Program-made: the position numbers and the translations under genes
Notes under the pieces: generated by a model
Databases searched by the model: none
Seen by the model: the letters and a program-made list of their open reading frames with translations, nothing else
Told to the model about the DNA's origin: nothing
NCBI GenBank assembly: GCA_015065385.1
Contig: SVQK01000095.1
Coordinates: forward strand, 1-48,397
DNA length: 48,397 bases
Source of the DNA: Oscillospiraceae bacterium
Lineage (GTDB): Bacteria > Bacillota > Clostridia > Oscillospirales > CAG-272
Direction of reading: 5' to 3'
In this document: piece after piece, positions 8,247 through 16,300 of the stretch
Layout of the letters: every line of letters starts with the position of its first letter
Position numbering within the stretch: position 1 is the first letter of the stretch

Positions 8247-9866
8247 ATGTACACAGGCGAAATCCTTGAATCGATGAAAAAGGTGGAAGCCGCCCGGGAC
8301 GCCAATCTTGCGCTGGAACCGAGGCGGATGACGGCGGAGGAAAAGGACGCGCTCCTCTCCGCCTATCACCCGGACTATAAGGAATCGGAATTTGAAACCC
8401 TGAAAATGGGCGTCAACCGCGGGGACAAGGTGCCGCACGAGCTGGCCGCCCTTCTGCAGGGAAAGCCCCGGATCGGGGAAGGGGACGCGGATCTTTCGAA
8501 AATCGACTACGATACCGACGTGCTCATTATAGGCGGAGGCGGCGCGGGCGCGTCTGCGGCCATTGAAGCGGACAACAACGGCGTGAAGTGCATGATCGTC
8601 ACCAAGCTCCGGATCGGGGACGCCAACACCATGATGGCGGAGGGCGGCATTCAGGCGGCGGACAAGCCGAACGACAGCCCCGCGGTCCATTATCTCGACG
8701 CATTCGGAGGCGGTCACTTCGCCGCGAAGCCCGAGCTGCTCTACAAGCTGGTGAACGAAGCGCCGGACGCCATTCAGTGGCTGAACCGGCTGGGCGTGGA
8801 GTTCGACAAGGCCCCGGACGGAACGATGATCACCACGCACGGCGGCGGGACCTCACGGAAGAGAATGCACGCGGCGCGGGACTATACCGGAGCCGAAATT
8901 ATGCGGACGCTCCGTGACGAAGTGCTCAACCGCGGGATCCCGGTCATCGACTATACCGCCGCGGTCGAACTGCTCACGGACGAAACCGGACGATGCACGG
9001 GCGCGGTTCTCATGAATATGGAGACCCGGGAACTTCTGGTAGCGCGCGCGAAGACGGTTATCCTTGCGACGGGCGGCGCGGGAAGGCTCCACTATCAGGG
9101 ATTCCCGACGTCCAACCATTACGGCGCGACGGCGGACGGCCTGATCCTCGGCTACCGGATCGGCGCGAAGCTCCTTTACGCGGACACTCTCCAGTACCAT
9201 CCAACGGGCGCGGCCTATCCGGATCAGATTTACGGCGCGCTTGTGACGGAGAAGGTGCGCTCGCTCGGCGCAAAGCTGGTGAACGCGAAAGGCGAGGTGT
9301 TCATGCACCCGCTTGAGACTCGTGACGTCTCCGCGGCATCCATCATACGCGAATGCGGCGACCGGGGCAACGGAGTCTCCACGCCGAACGGAACCGGCGT
9401 CTGGCTGGATACGCCCATGATCGAAAAGATCGGCGGAGAAGGCACGATCCTCGCCCGGATCCCCGCCATGCACCGCATGTTTGCCAAATACGGGATCGAC
9501 ATTCGCAAAGAGCCGATCCTCGTGTATCCCACGCTCCACTATCAGAACGGCGGTCTGGACATCACTCCGGACGGCATGACTGCGGTCGAAAACCTTTACG
9601 CAGCCGGCGAAGTCGTGGGAGGTATCCACGGTCGGAACCGTCTGATGGGGAACTCCCTTCTGGACGTGATCGTCTTCGGACGCAACGCTGGACGGAACGC
9701 CTCAGAGAAGGCAAAGTCCGTGGAACCCGGAGCCCTGACCCTTACCCGCCTCGCCTCGTTCGAAGAAGAACGCGAAAAGGCCGGGATCGACGATGTCACC
9801 GTTTCCCCGAGACTGCTGCCTGTCTACACGCACGGCAATCCCGACGTCAGAAAACTGCCGTTCTGA
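8247..9866 (+). CDS. Soluble fumarate reductase-type flavoprotein (FrdA/TfrA-like)
   Basis: A 539-residue FAD-binding_2 protein expected to reduce fumarate to succinate. An unusual 85-90-residue polar N-terminal extension precedes the dinucleotide-binding GGGGAGASAA (residues 96-105). The MAEGGIQAA segment has Asn127 where SdhA/FrdA carry the His that binds FAD covalently, so FAD is probably non-covalent, as in TfrA and NadB. Other marks are HGGGTSRKR, YHPTGA, TEKVRSLGAKLVNAKGE, and GEVVGGIHGRNRLMGNSLLD. The C-terminal helical domain of SdhA is almost missing. L-aspartate oxidase or another FAD dehydrogenase remains possible, but the Fe-S partner gene and fumC favour fumarate. Confidence 0.78.
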   Translation: MYTGEILESMKKVEAARDANLALEPRRMTAEEKDALLSAYHPDYKESEFETLKMGVNRGDKVPHELAALLQGKPRIGEGDADLSKIDYDTDVLIIGGGGAGASAAIEADNNGVKCMIVTKLRIGDANTMMAEGGIQAADKPNDSPAVHYLDAFGGGHFAAKPELLYKLVNEAPDAIQWLNRLGVEFDKAPDGTMITTHGGGTSRKRMHAARDYTGAEIMRTLRDEVLNRGIPVIDYTAAVELLTDETGRCTGAVLMNMETRELLVARAKTVILATGGAGRLHYQGFPTSNHYGATADGLILGYRIGAKLLYADTLQYHPTGAAYPDQIYGALVTEKVRSLGAKLVNAKGEVFMHPLETRDVSAASIIRECGDRGNGVSTPNGTGVWLDTPMIEKIGGEGTILARIPAMHRMFAKYGIDIRKEPILVYPTLHYQNGGLDITPDGMTAVENLYAAGEVVGGIHGRNRLMGNSLLDVIVFGRNAGRNASEKAKSVEPGALTLTRLASFEEEREKAGIDDVTVSPRLLPVYTHGNPDVRKLPF

Positions 9867-9870
9867 AATC

Positions 9871-9884
9871 GCGGAAAAATCCGC
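9871..9884 (+). repeat. Small perfect hairpin between flavoprotein gene and small ORF
   Basis: GCGGA (9871-9875) and TCCGC (9880-9884) pair around an AAAA loop, with no T-tract after it. It lies directly behind the flavoprotein stop and ahead of the strong ribosome site of the 55-aa gene. It could be an RNA 3'-end stabiliser or processing site within the operon. Confidence 0.4.
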
Positions 9885-9905
9885 CAATGAGAAGGGAGGA
9901 TTCTC

Positions 9906-10073
9906 GTGAATCCGACGATGCTGTATCTTCCGGCATATGCCGAATCTTTGACCGCCTCTCCCGCGACCGGGGATCCCGTGACGATCATCGCGGTTGTGGT
10001 CGGTGTTTCCGTCGTCGCCATGATCGTACTCTCCGTACTCTCAAAGCGCGGCAGGGGCGGGCGGAGGAAATAG
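9906..10073 (+). CDS. 55-residue single-pass membrane peptide with sorting-signal-like tail
   Basis: A GTG-initiated gene not recognised by name. The start is set by AGAAGGGAGGA five bases upstream. The translation runs from MNPTMLYLPAYAES through a SPATGD motif (residues 18-23) to about 22 hydrophobic residues and a basic tail ending KRGRGGRRK. This resembles the C-terminal cell-wall sorting region of Firmicutes surface proteins (xPxTG, membrane span, positive tail) but with no exported domain ahead. By the positive-inside rule the tail is cytoplasmic. It is the last gene of the fumarate/Hdr operon, 39 bases after the flavoprotein and just before the terminator, so it may be a membrane tether for the soluble complex. 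Function unknown. Confidence 0.6.
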   Translation: MNPTMLYLPAYAESLTASPATGDPVTIIAVVVGVSVVAMIVLSVLSKRGRGGRRK

Positions 10074-10090
10074 AATCTTTCCGGACAAAC

Positions 10091-10128
10091 AAAACGCGGA
10101 CAGGCTGGATGGCTTGAACCGCGTTTTT
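10091..10128 (+). terminator. Bidirectional intrinsic terminator
   Basis: AAAACGCGG (10091-10099) pairs with CCGCGTTTT (10119-10127), followed by T-rich sequence on the plus strand and by TTTTGTTTG on the minus strand. It ends the redox operon and the convergent ECF transporter transcript. Confidence 0.8.
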
Positions 10129-10140
10129 CTTTCTGTTTTC

Positions 10141-10671
10141 TTACTCCTTGACTCCGATCCGATCCAGCTTTTTCAGCACACGGGACAGCGGATAGACCAG
10201 AAGTCCCATACCGAGGTTGCAGACCGCGTGAATCACATCCCACGGGAATCCCACAGCGATCCATTTGAGGGTCGTTGCGAAATCGTAGTGAAACATCAGA
10301 GCTTGATAGGGAGCGTACAGGGTTCCGTACATGAGGCCGTGCAGAGCGCATACGACGGGATAGACCACAACCGCCACCGCCGGTTTCATGTTCTTCGGCA
10401 GGAGCATCGTCATGCCCCACAGGACGAGCCAGATGTAAAGGTAGGGATACCACCAGATATTGAATCCGGCGAACGCGCCTTCAATGAAGACAAAGATATA
10501 CAGAGGAATCAGCGCGCGGCTGCGGTAGACCACCGTATAGGTCATAAGCAGCATACCGATCGGATGGAAGTTCGGAAAGGCTTCAAACACCTGTTTCCCG
10601 GCGAACATCAGCGCGCCCAGCATGGCTAAGACCAGCATGTCCCGCAGCTGTCGGTGGGATTTGAGTTTCAT
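10141..10671 (-). CDS. ECF transporter S component, probably for cobalamin or a precursor
   Basis: A 176-residue integral membrane protein with about five to six hydrophobic helices (for example residues 13-30, 50-67, 75-92, 98-118, 145-165) and an N-terminal basic stretch ending in LVLAMLGALMFAGKQV, the early-helix pattern of ECF S components. Such proteins bind the vitamin and pair with EcfA/A'/T, which are not in this window, so the energising module would be shared. It is 58 bases behind the DUF4430 lipoprotein on one transcript led by a cobalamin riboswitch, which is the main reason to propose a corrinoid substrate. SD-like GGAGAAGAAGG precedes the ATG. Confidence 0.75.
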   Translation of the reverse strand: MKLKSHRQLRDMLVLAMLGALMFAGKQVFEAFPNFHPIGMLLMTYTVVYRSRALIPLYIFVFIEGAFAGFNIWWYPYLYIWLVLWGMTMLLPKNMKPAVAVVVYPVVCALHGLMYGTLYAPYQALMFHYDFATTLKWIAVGFPWDVIHAVCNLGMGLLVYPLSRVLKKLDRIGVKE

Positions 10672-10729
10672 GTCCTTCTTCTCCCGCGTTCCCGGATCAT
10701 CGACCCGGCGAGGGAAATCCTCCGATTCG

Positions 10730-11149
10730 TCAGCCCTTCGTGTAGGTCAGCTCGAAGTGGTCTCCGTCGTGGATCTCGGTGTCGGACGCGCCGGTCATGA
10801 GATACTCGCCGTTCTGGGAGAGAGCCCAGTATGACTGGTCCACATTCCAGTCCGCGGTCTCGCCGTCCACGGTAGTGATGTACAGACCGTACTCTTCGAC
10901 TGGGCCTTCGACGAAGCCCGCCTCGAGAAGCGCGTCCGCCAGCTTGGAGGCTTTGGTGGTGATCGTGTGATCGGTGTGCTCGCCGGCGGAGTTGATGACT
11001 TCGACCGTGATGGTGATTTCACCGCTCGCGCTGCCGTCCGTTCCCGTCGCCGCCTCTTCCTTCTTGCCGCAGGACAGGACGAAGAGCGCCGTGACCGCAC
11101 ACAGCATGACAAGGACGGAGATTCTGATGAATGCTTTGAAGTTCTTCAT
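10730..11149 (-). CDS. DUF4430 (transcobalamin-like) lipoprotein
   Basis: A 139-residue lipoprotein. The N-terminus is basic, then a hydrophobic signal ending in the lipobox LFVLSC (Cys27), then a Gly/Ser/Thr linker and a DUF4430 domain (IEVINSAG-type beta start, TTKASKLADALLEAG, YGLYITTVDG, DQSYWALSQNGEYL, DGDHFELTYT). This domain resembles the C-terminal domain of eukaryotic transcobalamin/intrinsic factor. Start 11149 has AAGGAG nine bases upstream; an upstream in-frame ATG at 11182 lacks one. With the riboswitch and the ECF gene it probably forms a surface corrinoid-binding and uptake system. Confidence 0.83.
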   Translation of the reverse strand: MKNFKAFIRISVLVMLCAVTALFVLSCGKKEEAATGTDGSASGEITITVEVINSAGEHTDHTITTKASKLADALLEAGFVEGPVEEYGLYITTVDGETADWNVDQSYWALSQNGEYLMTGASDTEIHDGDHFELTYTKG

Positions 11150-11239
11150 AAATGCGTCTCCTTGCATCAAAAAATGGCGCAAACGCGCGGAGAATGCGGT
11201 TTTCTGATCCGACCGCAGCCGGAGCGCGCGGCTTCTTCT

Positions 11240-11340
11240 CCGCAGACGAGGCAGGTATCCCGGCTTGCGCGTCCTCCGCTGATTCCTGCGTCAAGGACGA
11301 AATGACAATTGACGTCGGATGAACTCCGGCTTCAACTCCC
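11240..11340 (-). promoter_or_regulatory. Second B12-box-like leader segment
   Basis: The 16-mer read on the minus strand at 11250-11265, AGCCGGGATACCTGCC, matches the B12-box consensus better than the one inside the main aptamer. It is preceded by GAAGCCGGAGTTCATCC (complement of about 11317-11333), which looks like a degraded copy of the GGTGnnAATCC core, and by a CGTCAA/TTGACG hairpin. It may be a second compact aptamer, a partial duplication, or an alternative pairing partner in the expression platform. No clear terminator follows; only a weak GCGC hairpin with a T-run near 11169-11190 is seen. Confidence 0.4.
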
Positions 11341-11344
11341 CTGT

Positions 11345-11512
11345 CCCGGCAGAAATCCCGGCTGTCCTCCGCCTCGCCTTCCCGGTCACCCGGTGACTTT
11401 CCGGCATGCGGTTGCCGGCGGTGGAAAACAGGATGATTCAAAACGCGCTCACGGTGGCGGTCCCGCACAGGATTCACACCTGTTTCCGGTTTGAACGACG
11501 GCGCGTACCTCC
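11345..11512 (-). ncRNA. Cobalamin riboswitch
   Basis: The minus-strand leader holds the conserved aptamer core GGAAACAGGTGTGAATCCTG followed by CGGGACCGCCACCGTGAGC (complement of about 11444-11487). Further on come a GTCACCGGGTGACCGGGAAGG block and a B12 box, AGCCGGGATTTCTGCC, at 11348-11363. Order and spacing match the adenosylcobalamin-class riboswitch. Transcription would begin near 11519. It precedes a DUF4430 lipoprotein and an ECF S component, so corrinoid would repress uptake genes. The long 3' leader lacks an obvious terminator, so control may act on translation or through the second box. Confidence 0.88.
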
Positions 11513-11525
11513 CGTTTGCCCTGCC

Positions 11526-11554
11526 ATTATACCACATTCCTCGGCCAGATTCAA
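11526..11554 (-). promoter_or_regulatory. Sigma-A promoter of the cobalamin-riboswitch transcript
   Basis: On the minus strand, TTGAAT (11549-11554), a 17-base spacer and TATAAT (11526-11531). The predicted start near 11519 lies a few bases before the riboswitch 5' stem. Confidence 0.85.
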
Positions 11555-11589
11555 GGCGTACGGGAAAAAGATGACTGCCTCCGGGACAG

Positions 11590-11623
11590 AAAAAGCGTCC
11601 GAACCACGGATCGATCCGGACGC
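11590..11623 (-). terminator. Intrinsic terminator of the GH32 gene
   Basis: Minus-strand GCGTCCG and CGGACGC (11617-11623 with 11595-11601) form a 7-bp stem followed by TTTTT (11590-11594), 18 bases after the GH32 stop codon. Confidence 0.85.
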
Positions 11624-11640
11624 GGGGGATCCCGTTTGTC

Positions 11641-13158
11641 TTACAGCCCCAGTTCCTCGATTTTCAGGTCGAGAGAGGCTTGTTCTCCGTCAAGATAGAC
11701 GCCCTTCGAACGGTCCGCGAGGATGGAGCGGGTGACGTAAATCAACCCTCCGTCCGCGAACATCTCCAGCGACAGGGTGTCGGCAAGAATCAGCAAATTC
11801 CTTTCGCCCGTGTAGGTCAGCTGAGCGGTTACATCCCCCACCCGGAGCTCGTTTTTCTCAGGATCGACTGCGATCGCCTCCCCGAAAACTTCCAGCGTGA
11901 AAGGCCCGTCTTCGATTTCCATCGAAAGAAGCAGGGCGCGGTTTTCGGAAACGCCCGTCCGTGAGAACGACACGCCCTTCCGGATCCTCAGTTGATCGGT
12001 GCGGGATTTTTTCAGCAGGGCGATCTCCGGGACGAGCTTCGAGCCGAGCCGCCAGATCCCGCCGACCTCGTGCAGGAACATCTCCACCGGGAAGCCCATC
12101 TGCGAATGAAAGACCGCGCCGGGAGCCGGAACGTTGTCCCACGCGATCTTGATCCGCCGCTTTCCCGTTCCGGAGAAGGTCTGAGCGGCATAGGAGGGCC
12201 CGGGTCCGATCATATAGCGGAGCGGCTCCTGCGAAGGCACGAACCCGTCCTTTGTCAGATCGCCGACAATATAGGTGTCATGCGCGCCGGAAAAGACCCA
12301 TTTCACGCCGTCCTTTGCCGGAAAGGGATAGAAATCCGGGCATTCGTTGTCCATCGGCATCCTGACGTCGCAGAAGCGCGTCCAGTCCAGCAGGTTGTCC
12401 GAGGTGAAGACGGTATAATCGCATCCGTCCAGATAGAGGGAAAGGGTGTACTTCCCGAGCTCGTCCGACCACTGAACTTTGGGATCCCGGTTCGCCCCGA
12501 CGATGTGGGGGATAATGGGATTTTTATCGTACTTCGTAAAGCTTTCGCCCCCGTCTGTGGAGTATGCGAGGCACTGCGTGAACGGTACGCCCGCCGACAT
12601 CTTGCTGCTGTCCCCGGCCGCCGTATAGAAGAGCAGCATCGCGTCCTTTCCGAACCCGGCGACATTCCTCTCGTCGATCACCGCGGATCCGGAAAACATC
12701 GTTCCGCGCTCGTCCGGGAAGAGCACGTCTCCGAGGTCGGTCCAGTGGAGCAGATCGGGGGATACGGCGTGTCCCCACGTCATATTGCCCCATTCCGTGC
12801 TCATCGGGTTGTGCTGGCTGAACATATGATAGATGCCGTCCGCGAACACAAGACCGTTCGGGTCGTTGGTCCATCCGAGCGTGGTCGTGAAATGGACCGC
12901 AGGACGGAGATAGGTTCCGCCGGGGATCTCGCCGATCTTCGGAAGACGTTCCGAGGGCTCGGCGGGAAGGACGCGTCCCTCTCCGTCCACGATGGAGCAC
13001 TCCCCGAACCGGGTCACGTCCACATGGGCGTAAAACGCAGGGTAGTCGGGATCATAGGATGCGGTAAAATCGGAGACGGTTTTTCCGTCGGGCGTGCGAA
13101 TGAAGAACGTCTGCTTCGGTTTCGCATCGTTGACAGGGAAGAGAAGATAGCGCGGCAT
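11641..13158 (-). CDS. GH32 beta-fructosidase (sucrase/levanase-like)
   Basis: A 505-residue glycoside hydrolase of family 32, which releases fructose from sucrose or fructans. Catalytic signatures are complete: WTNDPNGL with nucleophile Asp99, RDP (Arg224-Asp225) and ECPD with acid/base Glu272. The N-terminal 85 residues form an extra beta-rich segment before the five-bladed propeller, and a beta-sandwich follows after about residue 400. There is no signal peptide, so it is cytoplasmic and suited to imported sucrose, phosphorylated sucrose or short fructo-oligosaccharides. It has its own promoter and terminator and no transporter or kinase beside it. An AAGGAGG site precedes the ATG. Confidence 0.88.
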   Translation of the reverse strand: MPRYLLFPVNDAKPKQTFFIRTPDGKTVSDFTASYDPDYPAFYAHVDVTRFGECSIVDGEGRVLPAEPSERLPKIGEIPGGTYLRPAVHFTTTLGWTNDPNGLVFADGIYHMFSQHNPMSTEWGNMTWGHAVSPDLLHWTDLGDVLFPDERGTMFSGSAVIDERNVAGFGKDAMLLFYTAAGDSSKMSAGVPFTQCLAYSTDGGESFTKYDKNPIIPHIVGANRDPKVQWSDELGKYTLSLYLDGCDYTVFTSDNLLDWTRFCDVRMPMDNECPDFYPFPAKDGVKWVFSGAHDTYIVGDLTKDGFVPSQEPLRYMIGPGPSYAAQTFSGTGKRRIKIAWDNVPAPGAVFHSQMGFPVEMFLHEVGGIWRLGSKLVPEIALLKKSRTDQLRIRKGVSFSRTGVSENRALLLSMEIEDGPFTLEVFGEAIAVDPEKNELRVGDVTAQLTYTGERNLLILADTLSLEMFADGGLIYVTRSILADRSKGVYLDGEQASLDLKIEELGL

Positions 13159-13196
13159 GGGGGAAAACCTCCTTGATGCGTATTCGGATCGATCTG

Positions 13197-13225
13197 ATTA
13201 TACCATGTCAAAGGGCTTTTTGCAA
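13197..13225 (-). promoter_or_regulatory. Promoter of the GH32 gene
   Basis: Minus-strand TTGCAA (13220-13225), 17-base spacer, TATAAT (13197-13202). A short leader of about 30 bases with AAGGAGG leads to the GH32 start. No operator-like inverted repeat was seen. Confidence 0.8.
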
Positions 13226-13243
13226 GTGCAGGTTCCCTCTTCG

Positions 13244-13296
13244 AACAAAAGAACCGTCTCCCGCGCTCCCGGATAACAGGAGAACGGAAGACGGTC
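13244..13296 (-). terminator. Intrinsic terminator of the purine operon
   Basis: On the minus strand, GACCGTCTTCC pairs with GGGAGACGGTTC (arms about 13286-13296 and 13252-13262), followed by a CTTTTGT run at 13244-13249. It starts nine bases after the purL stop. Confidence 0.7.
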
Positions 13297-13304
13297 AAAT
13301 CTGT

Positions 13305-16300
13305 TTATCTGAAATACTCCGTAGCGGAGGAGAAGAGCTTCATGTCGTAGTTCCCGGGAACGTTGACGTAAAGGCCCTCGTTCCAGCGTTCGCTGTGGCC
13401 CATCTTGCCGAGCACTCTGCCGTCGGGGGAGGTGATCCCTTCGATGGCCAGCACGGAACCGTTCGGGTTGCAGTCGATATCCATCGTCGCGCGGCCTTCG
13501 AGATCCACATACTGAGTGGCGATCTGGCCGTTCTCGACGAGCTGTTTCAGCATGGTGTCGGAGGCGATGAAGCGTCCTTCGCCGTGTGAAATCGGAACGT
13601 TGTACACCTCACCGATTTCGCATCCCGCCAGCCACGGGGATTTGTTGGAGGCGATCCGGGTGCGGACAATGCGGGACTGGTGACGGCCGATCTTGTTGAA
13701 GGTCAGCGTCGGGCAGGTCTCATCGGTGTCCAGAATCTCGCCGAACGGAACGAGCCCCAGCTTGACGATCGCTTGAAAACCGTTGCAGACGCCGCACATG
13801 AGGCCGCCGCGGGTCTTCAATAGTTCGTTCGTCCCCTCCTTGACCGCGCCGCTGCGGAAGAAGGCTGTGATGAACTTTCCGCTGCCGTCCGGTTCATCGC
13901 CGCCCGAGAATCCGCCGGGGATGAACACCGCCTGAGCCTGTTTCAGCTCCCGCGCGAAGGCGTCCACAGATTCGGCAACCGCAGAGGAGGTGAGGTTGCG
14001 CAGAACCATGATCTTTGCGTCAAAGCCCGCCGCGGAGAGCGCTTTCGCCGTGTCGTACTCGCAGTTGGTTCCGGGGAAGGCCGGGATCAGTACGCGCGGC
14101 TTGGCGAAATGCTCCGTCGTCCGGACACGGGTAAAGCTCTTCGCCGTGACGGTTTCCACCTGCTCCGCGTCGTTCTGAGAGCGAGCATGAACGGGATAGA
14201 CGCCTTCGAGGACACTGTTCCACGTCTTCTCAAGGGAGGAGAGGCAGACGCGCTCGTCACCGAACGTCAGGGCGTATTCATTCGCAGTCTCGCCGATGAT
14301 CCGGGCACCGGGCAGCTCGCCGTCGGCCAGCTCGATCACAAAGGAGCCGTACCGATAGCCGAACAGCTCGTCAAGCGCGATCCCGGAGAGCTTCGCGCCG
14401 ATCCGGTTGCCGACGGCCATCTTGAAGACCGCCTCCGCAACGCCGCCGTAAGAGGGCGTCCAGACGGAGAGGATCCTGCTTGAATCGATCCCTGCGCGGA
14501 TCGCGTTGAAATTCAGAATCAGGGAATCCGGCGTGGGAAGGCCGCGTCCGTCCGTCTCCGGATCGAGCAGGGCGATCTTGTGTCCGGCTGCCTTGAACTC
14601 GGGGGAAATCACCGCAGACACGGGATCCACCGTGACGGCGAAGGAAACGAGCGTCGGGGGAACGTCCAGCTTTTCAAAGGATCCGCTCATGGAGTCCTTG
14701 CCGCCGATGGACGCGATTCCGAGATCCATCTGTGCTTCGAACGCACCGAGAAGGGCAGACAGAGGCTTGCCCCAGCGCACGGGATCCCGGAGCGGCTTTT
14801 CAAAGTACTCCTGGAAGGTGAGATAGACCTCACGGAAAGACGCGCCGGACGCGATCAGACGGGCGACGGATTCCACCACGGCGAGGTAGGAGGCGTGATA
14901 GGGACTCTTCTCCGCGATCATGGGATTGTAGCCCCATGCCATCAGAGACGCGGTGGAGGCGTTGCGGTCGGACACCGAGATCTTGTGCGCCATCGCCTGA
15001 GCAGGGGTGGTCTGATACTTCCCGCCGAAGGGCATGAGCACGGATCCCGCGCCGATGGTGGAGTCGAACCGCTCCGAAAGCCCTCTCTGGGACGCCACAT
15101 TCAGATCGGACACGAGCGCGTTCATCCCGTCCGCAAAGTCCGCGGGAATTACCTTGTCCCACGGCTCGGGATTCAGGGGAGCGATATCGATGTGCTTTTC
15201 CGCGCCGTTTGAGGAGAGGAAGTCCCGGGACAGATCCACGATCGTTTTCCCTCTCCACGTCATGGTGAGGCGGGGCGTTTCGGTCACGACGGCTACGACG
15301 GTAGATTCGAGGTTTTCGGCGTCCGCCAGAGCGCAGAAGCGATCCGCGTCTTCCTTCGCCACTACGACCGCCATGCGCTCCTGAGATTCGCTGATGGCAA
15401 GCTCGGTGCCGTCAAGACCGTCGTATTTCTTCGGAACCCTGTCGAGATCGATCGCAAGTCCGTCCGCCAGCTCGCCGATCGCCACGGACACGCCGCCCGC
15501 GCCGAAGTCGTTGCACCGTTTGATGAGCAGGGAGGCCTCCGGATTCCGGAACAGCCGCTGGAGCTTTCTCTCCTCGGGCGCGTTGCCCTTCTGGACCTCC
15601 GCGCCGCAGCTTTCGAGCGAATGGAGGTTGTGGGACTTGGAGGAACCGGTGGCGCCGCCGCATCCGTCCCGTCCTGTCCGACCGCCGAGCAGGATCACAA
15701 GATCGCCGGGAACGGGTCTTTCGCGCCGAACGGTCTCTTCGGGAGCAGCCGCGATGACCGCGCCGATCTCCATGCGCTTCGCCACATACCCCGGATGGTA
15801 GAGCTCGCTGACCTGACCGGTTGCAAGGCCGATCTGGTTGCCGTAGGAGGAATAACCGGCCGCGGCTGTGGTCACAAGCTTCTTCTGAGGGAGCTTGCCT
15901 TCGAGCGTCTTTTCGACAGGCTGGGTGGGATCCCCGGCTCCGGTGACACGCATCGCGGCATAGACGTAGCTTCTGCCGGAAAGCGGATCCCGGATCGCGC
16001 CGCCGATGCAGGTTGCCGCGCCGCCGAACGGCTCAATTTCCGTCGGATGGTTGTGCGTTTCATTCTTGAAGAGAAGGAGCCACGGTTCGGTCTTTCCCGC
16101 GATCTCCACGTCGATCTTCACCGTGCAGGCGTTGATTTCCTCGGATTCGTCCAACCGCGGGAGCTTTCCCTCCGCTTTGAGTGCGCGAACGGCAACGGTG
16201 GCAAGATCCATGAGGTTCACGGGCTTCTTGTCCCTGCCGAGCGCGTGACGGGTCGCCGTGTACCGGTTCCACGCGGAATCGAGCACCGGATCCTCGAATT

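Noticed and set aside
7383-8840. Long open frame on the minus strand opposite the Fe-S and flavoprotein genes
   Set aside because: It is the complement of well-supported genes, has no ribosome site, and its translation is Arg/His/Val-rich with no recognisable domain; G+C-rich codon bias leaves such frames open.
11165-11190. Terminator in the distal part of the cobalamin leader
   Set aside because: The GCGC stem is only 4 bp before a T-run; too weak to call, so it is only mentioned under the leader.
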